DNA from: a virus | DNA length: 29,847 bases | Reading direction: 5' to 3' (one strand) | Virus record (IMG/VR): IMGVR_UViG_3300036846_001605 | Location: 1-29,847 of that record | In this document: positions 16,133 to 22,940 of the stretch, piece after piece | How positions within the stretch are numbered: position 1 is the first letter of the stretch | How the letters are laid out: every line of letters begins with the position of its first letter | Made by a program: the position numbers and the translations under genes | Notes under the pieces: model-generated | The model's input: the letters and a program-made list of their open reading frames with translations, nothing else | What the model was told of the DNA's origin: nothing | Database searches by the model: none

Positions 16133-16581
16133 ACTTTTTTCACCGTTGCCCGTTTAAGTCCTTTCATGCGCCGGATAACCACCGATGCTTCGGCCAGCAG
16201 ACCGGCGCGGGTTTCTGTGCTCTCCTGCCCAGGGTGAGTCTCACGCCGTCCCACGGTGGCAAACTCCCCCATCAGATCGGCTTTTGCCCTGGCGAATACG
16301 GCTTTGGTGTACTGCGCGCAAAGCGCCCTAAGCTCACCCATTTTTACGCCCGGTACCGCCGCCGCCGTTTCATAGCCGCTTGCACGGTGCTTTGCCTCGA
16401 CGGCTTCCAGCTCGGCATTCACTTCCGTAACTGCGGTTATCAGCGCCTGGGCGATAGTGTCCGGGTCAATATCTGCCGGAATAGTGCGCTGGCTCTGGAA
16501 GTCTTTTAAATTCAGGTCTGGCCAGAATCCGTTGTTTTCCAGCGGTTCATCCTGATAATCAATCGGTGTTCCGCTAAACAT
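16129..16581 (-). CDS. L: Head completion protein (gpL)
   Basis: A 150-residue member of the gpL head completion/stabilisation family, which closes and stabilises the filled head at the connector. The ATG at 16581 is chosen because GGAG lies 5 bases before it; an in-frame GTG at 16587 overlaps that site and is unlikely. The frame stays open further upstream, but no start is present. Its 5-prime flank is a 96-base gap after the small terminase gene, the largest gap in the head part of the operon. Confidence 0.88.
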   Translation of the reverse strand: MFSGTPIDYQDEPLENNGFWPDLNLKDFQSQRTIPADIDPDTIAQALITAVTEVNAELEAVEAKHRASGYETAAAVPGVKMGELRALCAQYTKAVFARAKADLMGEFATVGRRETHPGQESTETRAGLLAEASVVIRRMKGLKRATVKKV

Positions 16582-16677
16582 AATCACTCCGTAAAAAGGT
16601 GGGCTGACCGGTTTCCGCGGCGCAGTTACACGTTCTGTGCTCTGCCCTCCACCGCGCCCACCCGGCGTCGGTAGTCG

Positions 16678-17379
16678 TTATTGCTGCGCCAGCTTTCGCA
16701 TTCGCGCAGCAATGGTCTGGCGCGTGGTTTTCACGCCAATTTTTGAATAATGCTGCTCAGCCATAGCCAGCAGTCGATCGGCTTTTTCAAGCAAGGCCAC
16801 ATCATCAACGGCGGCGGCACTCGTCTGGCCTTCTTCACTGCGTAGCAGTTCCTGGCCCGCGAACTTGTACCATTTGGCCGTGACCTGCTCATGCAAACGC
16901 CAGCAACTGGCCACACGTTCAAACGTGCGGGAAAAATACGGTTCAATACTTTCCCCGCGCCCCGCAGACTCCTGCGCCCAGGCCAGTACGGTATCCGCGA
17001 CAAATGTCGGGAAGTTACTGCGCAGGCGATCAGGCGTAGCCTGCTGTTGGCTAATCGCAATATCGGCCCAGTCCAGCGCAGAATCTAAATCGCCCACGTC
17101 GAACAGCCAGATAACGCACCAGGCAAACACCGGGTTGGCATATACCTGCCTGCTGGCCAGATAGGCTTCAACTGTCGGTTTCCAGCGCGGCAGCAGCACA
17201 TCGCGTTTGTGGGCGATACGATCAGCGCGCAGCGGCCATTGCTGAAGGGATTCCAGATCCCGGTTCAGTTCACCAATTTGGATGTGAAGACTGTCTGAAG
17301 TGGTTACCGCCATCTGGCGCGCCAGCTCCTGCTGCATCTGCACACGCTGCGTGTGGCGTTGCGCGGGTGAAAGTCCCAT
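16678..17379 (-). CDS. M: Terminase small subunit (gpM)
   Basis: A 233-residue protein of the phage small terminase family of P2 (gpM). In P2-type packaging this subunit is called the endonuclease subunit and cooperates with the gpP ATPase at cos. Family-like features are the Arg/Gln-rich start (GLSPAQRHTQRVQMQQ) and the helix around WCVIWLFDVGDLDSALDWAD (about residues 87-106). It starts directly after the capsid stop (TAA-ATG). Unlike in many phages it is encoded apart from and opposite to the large subunit, as usual in P2 relatives. Confidence 0.9.
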   Translation of the reverse strand: MGLSPAQRHTQRVQMQQELARQMAVTTSDSLHIQIGELNRDLESLQQWPLRADRIAHKRDVLLPRWKPTVEAYLASRQVYANPVFAWCVIWLFDVGDLDSALDWADIAISQQQATPDRLRSNFPTFVADTVLAWAQESAGRGESIEPYFSRTFERVASCWRLHEQVTAKWYKFAGQELLRSEEGQTSAAAVDDVALLEKADRLLAMAEQHYSKIGVKTTRQTIAARMRKLAQQ

Positions 17380-18402
17380 TTATCCCTCCGGCTGCTCTGT
17401 CACCGTGCCAATGGTCACGGCGTTTTCGTCGATAGCGGCGTACAACTCTGGCTCTTCAACGGCGTAGCCTTCGTTACGCAGATACTTGTTTTCATACTGC
17501 TTACGATCATCAACAAACTCTGCCTTGCGCTGACGGGTGTTGCGCTGTGTGTAGATGTGCAGGTTACTCAGGGGAGTAACCACCATGCGCTTGCCAGGCA
17601 TAAATGGCGGGATGATGGACTGACGCCCTGCAATCGTGTTACCCAGCAGCTGTGCGGCAATCTTTTCCGTTGGGCGATCTGCGGCCTGATACAACCGATA
17701 CTGTTCTGCTGCGACCAGGTCAGCACCAACAAGCACCACAAGGCGCGGATCGTTACGGAACTGTGCCGGAATTTTCGTGTTAATCAGGTCTGACGCCATC
17801 GCATCGAGAGACTTGTAATCGCCAGAATCGTCCAGCACCACAGCATCCGTCATGATCTGGTTGCCGCCGTTAAAGGCTTTCATGCGCTCATGCCAGCCAA
17901 TGTTTACGTCTTCGCCGTTCGGGTTCGCGATTGGGTCAGTGGTTTTAGCGCGGGTTTTACCGTTAAAGCCAATGCGCAACATGTCGAGAGCAAACGCCTG
18001 GTTGGAAAAGGTCTGCACCAGGTTGTAAAACTCATTTTCTTCTTTACCGGCGTTTGCCCAGACCGAAAGCAGATCCCAGCGCAGTGCGGCGCAGCTGTCA
18101 GTTTCAACCAGGTCGTAGGTATTACCGTCAACCCCCACACGACGCATGAAACGCCCGGTTTCGCTGCGGCCAGTGTGGAGCGCGTTAGCACCCACCGAAA
18201 CGACCTGGCCGCTTAGCTGGTCAACATCAAGGCAGGTGATCATGTTGAGAAACTCAACTTTTTCGAGCATGGCCAGACGTAGCGCCGTTTCCTGCGGGTC
18301 GGTCAGGGAAAAGTAACGGCTGGCATCATTAACGCCATATCCCTGTGCCAGACCAGCGGCATACTTGGCGATTAAATCTCGCGCTTTGTTATTTAAGTGC
18401 AT
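17380..18402 (-). CDS. N: Major capsid protein (gpN, P2 family)
   Basis: A 340-residue P2-type capsid protein with the HK97 fold expected of the family. The N-terminus MHLNNKARDLIAKYAAGLAQ matches the gpN start region, part of which is removed by the gpO protease in P2. The ATG at 18402 with GAGGG 7 bases upstream is preferred over a TTG five codons earlier. It follows the scaffold gene after a gap of about 50 bases and is followed by gpM. Composition is that of the core operon. Confidence 0.95.
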   Translation of the reverse strand: MHLNNKARDLIAKYAAGLAQGYGVNDASRYFSLTDPQETALRLAMLEKVEFLNMITCLDVDQLSGQVVSVGANALHTGRSETGRFMRRVGVDGNTYDLVETDSCAALRWDLLSVWANAGKEENEFYNLVQTFSNQAFALDMLRIGFNGKTRAKTTDPIANPNGEDVNIGWHERMKAFNGGNQIMTDAVVLDDSGDYKSLDAMASDLINTKIPAQFRNDPRLVVLVGADLVAAEQYRLYQAADRPTEKIAAQLLGNTIAGRQSIIPPFMPGKRMVVTPLSNLHIYTQRNTRQRKAEFVDDRKQYENKYLRNEGYAVEEPELYAAIDENAVTIGTVTEQPEG

Positions 18403-18456
18403 ATGTATCCCTCGCAATTAAGCGATTTAAAGCCAAAGGTAAAAGAATAAAATTAA

Positions 18457-19254
18457 TTACAGGAATTTAAATTTAGCTTCCTTCCCCGGAGTACTACGCT
18501 GCTGGCGCGAATTTTTATTACCCAACTCAGAGAAACGCTTAACAATTTCAGAGGCGTTATCACGAATAGACGCAAATTCAGCCGTATCGACAACCTCCGC
18601 CACCGTATCAACATCGTCTTTAACTTCAGCAAGCTTGCTTTCAATACTTGCCACGCGGCCTTCCAGTTCATTAAGCGCATTGGCTAATGCCTGCAATTTA
18701 TCATCGCCCTGCGCAGCATCATCGCCGCTTGCTTCATCTTCAAATTTTGGCTTAATACCAAAGAGTTTTTGCCAGTTTTTCATTTCAATTTCCTGTTCTA
18801 TTTTACCTTCGCGGGTAATTACACAGCTGTAATAACCCTGTTTATTTAGTTTTTTACGCTTACTGAAGCGTAACCGCGTAGTGCCCACGCTGGCCGGATG
18901 ATCTGTTACCGCCAGCCCCTTCAGATAGGTACGCCCTGATCCACGCCAGTTTTCTTCGGGTTCAATAGAGAAGTAGAGAAGCTGTCCCTCATCATTCGCG
19001 TAAAGAAGTCGCATATTTGGGCATATAGAGACAAAAAGCCGTACCTTTCCGTCCTCACCTTCTCGCCAAATAGCTTCTAATACCTCACCAAAATTTCCCG
19101 CGTCGTCTTCGTGCTCCGGCCAGATTAATGCGCCGTAATGATTAATATCGTAGGTATCCCCCATATCAATTAACCACTGACGTTTAAGATTTCGCCCGTC
19201 TACCGTATCTCCTTCAGTGGCAACACACAGCCAATCCGTTTTCAGATGTGACAT
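18457..19254 (-). CDS. O: Capsid scaffold/maturation protease (gpO)
   Basis: A 265-residue protein of the GPO family. The N-terminal part is a serine protease that cuts capsid, portal and scaffold; the C-terminal helical part is the scaffold. Asp19 and His48 (in LIWPEH) fall at the same positions as the catalytic Asp19 and His48 known for P2 gpO. The serine is not certain, the nearest candidate to P2 Ser107 being Ser106. The C-terminal third (about 175-265) is acidic and coiled-coil-like, ending in a basic tail suited to bind the capsid protein. It is the first gene of the late operon and faces the terminase gene across a 199-base promoter region. Confidence 0.92.
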   Translation of the reverse strand: MSHLKTDWLCVATEGDTVDGRNLKRQWLIDMGDTYDINHYGALIWPEHEDDAGNFGEVLEAIWREGEDGKVRLFVSICPNMRLLYANDEGQLLYFSIEPEENWRGSGRTYLKGLAVTDHPASVGTTRLRFSKRKKLNKQGYYSCVITREGKIEQEIEMKNWQKLFGIKPKFEDEASGDDAAQGDDKLQALANALNELEGRVASIESKLAEVKDDVDTVAEVVDTAEFASIRDNASEIVKRFSELGNKNSRQQRSTPGKEAKFKFL

Positions 19255-19453
19255 ATATTTCCCGTTTGCCGCATTGATATTGCGAGATGGATTATTAACG
19301 ATTAAGTATCACGTCGCACCCACATTAATTCTTATCAATTCGGATATAAGCCATAACGGAATTATGGCCGAAACACGAATCAAATATTTACTGCTACAGC
19401 TGGCACAATTAACCGACAAAAAAATTAATATTAAAAGGATGAATTAAACCTCC
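19255..19453. promoter_or_regulatory. Divergent late promoter region
   Basis: A 199-base AT-rich gap between the divergent scaffold and terminase genes must hold the late promoters for both operons. It contains A/T-rich -10-like sequences such as TATAAG at 19345-19350 but no convincing -35, as expected of activator-dependent promoters. I could not find the P2 Ogr site TGT-N12-ACA here. A 27-codon frame (ATG 19364 to stop 19447) ends 6 bases before the terminase start and could be a leader peptide. Confidence 0.6.
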
Positions 19454-21238
19454 GTGGCCAAATATTCGGAAGAACTCAAAGGCGTAGCGCGTTCGCTCTA
19501 TTTGCGCCGATGTACACCAAAGGAAATTGCCGGTGAACTGAATCTGCCCAATGCGCGGATCGTTTACTACTGGGCAGAAAAGCACAGCTGGGCGGATTTA
19601 CTCAGCCAGGAAAGCACGGAAGAAGCCATTGAACGCCGTTACCAGCTGCTGGCCAGCCGTGACGACAAGACAGAAACCGAACTCAAGGAAATGGAATTGC
19701 TGATTGCTCACGCCTGCAAGCTGCGGGCGCAAAGCAACAAGCATAAAGAGAAACTGGCCACAGCCGGGGCATACCCTGGAGCAGAAAGCCGCACTGGCGC
19801 GCCAGCTGATGAAGAGGACCGCAGGAAAAAAGGCAAATATAAAAAGAATGATATTTCATCGCTCACCCAGGAAGATTTTGACACCTGGGCAGATGAGCAC
19901 CTTTTCGGCTACCAGAAGCACCTGCGAAACAATTTAACCCAGCAAATCCGCAACATTCTGAAGTCACGCCAGATTGGTGCAACCTGGTATTTTGCGTTTG
20001 AGGCCTTCGAAAATGCGGTGCTGACCGGCGACCCGCAAATATTTCTTTCAGCGTCAAAAGCCCAGGCCGAGGTTTTCCGTTCTTACATAGTGAACATTGC
20101 AGAGCAGTATTTCGGCATCACGCTAACAGGCAACCCCATTCGTTTATCTAATGGCGCAGAGCTGCGATTTTTATCAACCAATAAAAATACCGCTCAATCT
20201 TACAGCGGTCATTTGTACTGCGATGAATATTTTTGGGTACCGAACTTCGCAAAACTGAACGAAGTGGCCAGCGCGATGGCCACACACGACAAATGGCGCA
20301 TTACCTATTTTTCTACGCCTTCGGCAAAAACGCATCAGGCCTACCCGTTCTGGACTGGCGAAGAATGGAAGCGCGGCAATAAAAAACGCGCTGCAGTTGA
20401 ATTTCCCGGCTTCAACCAGCTGCGCGACGGCGGCCGCATTTGCCCGGATGGACACTGGCGATACGTCATTACGATGGAGGATGCCATTGCGGGCGGCTTC
20501 AATCTGGCCAGCATCGATAAACTGCGGAACCGCTACAACACCGACACGTTCAACATGCTCTACATGTGCGTTTTCGTGGACAGTAAAGACTCGGTGTTTT
20601 CCTTCAACGACCTGGAGCAGTGCGCCGTTGATGTATCCGAATGGCAGGATCACAACCCGAACAAGCCGCGGCCCTTCGGTGATCGGCCCGTCTGGGGAGG
20701 CTTTGACCCGGCGCGGTCTGGCGACCTTTCATGTTTTGTGATTATCGCCCCGCCTGTTCTGGCCGTTGAGAAGTTCCGCGTACTGCGCATTTTCAACTGG
20801 AAAGGGATGAACTTCCGCTGGCAGGCAAAGCAGATAGAGAAGCTTTTCGGCCAGTACAACTTCACCTATCTGGGCGTTGACGTCACCGGGATCGGCCAGG
20901 GTGTCTTTGACAATATTCAGCACTTCGCCCTGCGCGTCATTGAGGCGATTCGCTATGACCGCAACACCAAAAACCAGCTGGTTTTAAAAGCCGCTGACGT
21001 GGTGGAGAGCCAGCGCATTGAATGGGATGAAGAGCTGAAGGAAATCCCGGCAAGCTTTATGTCCATTCGCCGCACAACAACGCAAAGCGGCGCGGCTATG
21101 ACCTTTGTAGCAGATCGTAGCCCTGAAACAGGTCACGCGGAATCAGCCTGGGCAATTATGCATGCCCTGCACAATGAGCCGCTGAACTATGAGAACAAAC
21201 CAAAATCCCGCTGGGGAACCACCAGGAAAGCAGCATGA
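19454..21238 (+). CDS. P: Terminase ATPase subunit (gpP)
   Basis: The 594-residue motor that drives DNA into the head. Residues 1-60 form an N-terminal helix-turn-helix. The deviant Walker A SRQIGAT is at 171-177 and Walker B LYCDEYF around Asp257/Glu258. The C-terminal RNase H-like nuclease shows Asp418 (GGFDPARSGD) and Asp476 (YLGVDVTGIG). The start is GTG, and the only purine-rich site (AAAAGGA) lies about 14 bases upstream, unusually far. An upstream 27-codon frame ending at 19447 may couple translation. The gene overlaps the portal start by 4 bases. Confidence 0.95.
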   Translation: MAKYSEELKGVARSLYLRRCTPKEIAGELNLPNARIVYYWAEKHSWADLLSQESTEEAIERRYQLLASRDDKTETELKEMELLIAHACKLRAQSNKHKEKLATAGAYPGAESRTGAPADEEDRRKKGKYKKNDISSLTQEDFDTWADEHLFGYQKHLRNNLTQQIRNILKSRQIGATWYFAFEAFENAVLTGDPQIFLSASKAQAEVFRSYIVNIAEQYFGITLTGNPIRLSNGAELRFLSTNKNTAQSYSGHLYCDEYFWVPNFAKLNEVASAMATHDKWRITYFSTPSAKTHQAYPFWTGEEWKRGNKKRAAVEFPGFNQLRDGGRICPDGHWRYVITMEDAIAGGFNLASIDKLRNRYNTDTFNMLYMCVFVDSKDSVFSFNDLEQCAVDVSEWQDHNPNKPRPFGDRPVWGGFDPARSGDLSCFVIIAPPVLAVEKFRVLRIFNWKGMNFRWQAKQIEKLFGQYNFTYLGVDVTGIGQGVFDNIQHFALRVIEAIRYDRNTKNQLVLKAADVVESQRIEWDEELKEIPASFMSIRRTTTQSGAAMTFVADRSPETGHAESAWAIMHALHNEPLNYENKPKSRWGTTRKAA

Positions 21239-22284
21239 AAAAGAAAAAGTATGTAGACCGTAAAGCAAGACCGGCTAAAGCCAAAAAGATGAGCATTATC
21301 AGCTTTGACAAACCGGAACCTATTTTAACTACCGGCACCGACTACACCAATATCTGGTACGACAAAGGCGCAGACCATTTCACATTGCCGATAGACCGGC
21401 TGGCACTGGCGCAACTGATTAATCTTAACGGCCAGCACGGCGGCATCATTCACGCCAGAAAAAATATGATTGTTTCCAGCTATCAGGGAGGCGGCTTAAC
21501 TTTTGATGAAATGGAATCATCTGCATTCGATTTTATAACCTTTGGTGACCTCGCTATTCACAAAATCCGCAACGGCTGGGGGGAAGTGGTCGGGCTTGAG
21601 CCTTTACCAGGTCTTTATCTTCGCCGCCGAAAAGAGCGGGAAAATGAAGCAAACGTGCCGGGGGAGTATGTCGTGTTACAGGAGGGAGAGCCGCTTGTTT
21701 ACCAGCCTGATGATGTGATTTTTATCAAGATGTACGATCCGCAGCAGCATATTTATGGCCTGCCCGATTACATCGGCGGGATTCACTCAGCACTGCTTAA
21801 TAGCGAGGCGGTGATTTTCCGCCGCCGTTATTACCACAACGGGGCGCACACTGGCGGCATTCTCTACACTCGCGACCCAAGCATGACAGATGAAATGGAA
21901 GAAGAGATTGAACAGCAGCTGCGGGACAGCAAAGGTATCGGCAACTTTTCCACTATTCTTGTGAACATTCCTGGCGGGGACGGGGATGCAATCAAATTCA
22001 TTGAAATGGGGGATATTTCTGCCAAGGACGAATTTGCCAACGTGAAAAACATCAGCGCGCAGGACGTGCTGAACGCCCACAGGTTCCCGGCTGGCCTCGC
22101 GGGTATCGTGCCGCAGAATACAGCAGGACTGGGCGACCCGGAAAAGGCACGGGCAACCTATTTCAAAACAGAAGTGGTACCCGTTCAGCGGCGCATCGAA
22201 ATGGCCATTAAGGCTGATTCAGAGATCCCGATAAACCTTCACCTGAAATTCGATTATGAATCAATGACCGAGGGTGCAAAATGA
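21235..22284 (+). CDS. Q: Portal protein (gpQ)
   Basis: A 349-residue P2-type portal protein, the dodecameric gate at the head vertex through which DNA enters and leaves. The start ATGA overlaps the terminase stop. After a Lys/Arg-rich beginning (residues 2-19) comes the family core with NGQHGGIIHARKNM (about 63-76) and the C-terminal FPAGLAGIVPQNTAGLGDPE region (about 284-303), both characteristic. Length is standard for the family. The order P-Q is as in P2 relatives. Confidence 0.95.
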   Translation: MKKKKYVDRKARPAKAKKMSIISFDKPEPILTTGTDYTNIWYDKGADHFTLPIDRLALAQLINLNGQHGGIIHARKNMIVSSYQGGGLTFDEMESSAFDFITFGDLAIHKIRNGWGEVVGLEPLPGLYLRRRKERENEANVPGEYVVLQEGEPLVYQPDDVIFIKMYDPQQHIYGLPDYIGGIHSALLNSEAVIFRRRYYHNGAHTGGILYTRDPSMTDEMEEEIEQQLRDSKGIGNFSTILVNIPGGDGDAIKFIEMGDISAKDEFANVKNISAQDVLNAHRFPAGLAGIVPQNTAGLGDPEKARATYFKTEVVPVQRRIEMAIKADSEIPINLHLKFDYESMTEGAK

Positions 22285-22334
22285 AGCTAAAACGGCTAAA
22301 ATCCAGGCATCATTTAACAGCTGGAGCATGGAAT

Positions 22335-22604
22335 ATGCGCGTATTAAAAATTGAATGCCCGGAGTGCGGCTCTAAAGCTGTTATTCGCAAGACGAACCGC
22401 AAGCACCGGCAGATTGCAGATATATATTGCGCCTGCGCTGACGTGGAGTGTGGGCATACTTTTGTTATGAATCTGACTTTTTCGCACACCCTCAGCCCAA
22501 GCGCTAAAACCGGCGATATTCTGGTTCAAAAGTTACTCAGCACAATGTCACCCGAGCAAAAGCAAATGGCTTTCGACTTACTGAAGGCTGCTCCCGCCGC
22601 CTGA
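22335..22604 (+). CDS. ogr: Late transcription activator, Ogr/Delta family
   Basis: An 89-residue zinc-finger protein of the Ogr/Delta family, which activates late promoters together with host RNA polymerase. The metal-binding pattern is visible as Cys-x2-Cys (IECPECG) and, 22 residues on, a Cys-x4-Cys (CADVEC) followed by Gly-His-Thr. The ATG at 22335 has GGAG 8 bases upstream. An alternative ATG at 22281 overlaps the portal stop and also has a good site, which would add 18 residues upstream of the conserved part. Its placement as third gene of the packaging operon means some Ogr is made only when that operon is read. The 3-prime end overlaps the convergent LexA-controlled gene by 27 bases. 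Confidence 0.9.
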   Translation: MRVLKIECPECGSKAVIRKTNRKHRQIADIYCACADVECGHTFVMNLTFSHTLSPSAKTGDILVQKLLSTMSPEQKQMAFDLLKAAPAA

Positions 22605-22790
22605 TTCAAAGCCACCCTTAATTGGTGGCTTGCTTATTTCTGTAACTATATCCCCTCTAACTTCCTCCACCATTTCCCCAATCCAGATTAGGGCCACCTG
22701 GCGATCCCTGGAGCTGCTGTTATCAACACAAGCAAATTTAGCCAGTAGTTCAATTCGTTCTAGTGTTGTTGACTGCTCTAATAAACCCAT
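22578..22790 (-). CDS. LexA-controlled small protein at the tum position
   Basis: A 70-residue acidic, mostly helical protein; I do not recognise the family. The ATG at 22790 has AGGT 7 bases upstream and a LexA box (22810-22829) overlapping a TATACT -10 sequence. Its place, downstream of the replication initiator and in front of the packaging genes, is where phage 186 carries the SOS-controlled antirepressor tum, so an antirepressor role is plausible. Phage 186 Tum is about twice as long, and I see no sequence match. The C-terminal 17 codons (Gly/Ser-rich, KPPIKGGFESGGGSS) overlap the terminator and the end of ogr, so this tail may be non-essential. Confidence 0.7.
   Translation of the reverse strand: MGLLEQSTTLERIELLAKFACVDNSSSRDRQVALIWIGEMVEEVRGDIVTEISKPPIKGGFESGGGSSLQ
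22609..22631 (+). terminator. Probable terminator of the packaging operon
   Basis: AAGCCACC-CTTAATT-GGTGGCTT forms an 8-bp stem with a 7-base loop, starting 5 bases after the ogr stop and followed by a moderately T-rich tract (GCTTATTTCT). It lies inside the coding end of the opposing LexA-controlled gene. Confidence 0.6.
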
Positions 22791-22809
22791 GTTACTACCT
22801 CAACAAAAG

Positions 22810-22829
22810 CACTGTACATAAACACAGTA
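22810..22829 (-). promoter_or_regulatory. LexA (SOS) box and promoter of the 22578-22790 gene
   Basis: CACTGTACATAAACACAGTA contains CTG-N10-CAG. The minus-strand -10 TATACT (22831-22826) overlaps it. The box core differs from the one at 1744 by only a few bases, so both genes should respond to the same signal. It lies about 20 bases before the start codon. Confidence 0.85.
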
Positions 22830-22888
22830 TACGCAAAAGCACAATTAGTGAAACCCATTTCATGCCCATCTGCTTGAAACAACTGAAA

Positions 22889-22911
22889 ATAGGTTGATTA
22901 TTGTCACCTAT
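22889..22911. repeat. Inverted repeat downstream of the replication gene
   Basis: ATAGGT (22889-22894) and ACCTAT (22906-22911) are separated by 11 bases. The repeat is in the 110-base non-coding gap between the LexA box and the gpA stop, followed on the plus strand by a short G/C-rich tract (22912-22922). It could be a weak terminator for the early operon on the minus strand (TTTTC follows) or part of the packaging site. Confidence 0.4.
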
Positions 22912-22940
22912 GCCCGCGCCCTCCACTGGTGTAAAACTTG

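Noticed and set aside
19255-19453. P2-type Ogr binding site TGT-N12-ACA in the divergent late promoter region
   Set aside because: Every ACA in the gap was checked for a TGT 12 bases upstream and none fits, so no Ogr box is claimed although an Ogr protein is encoded.
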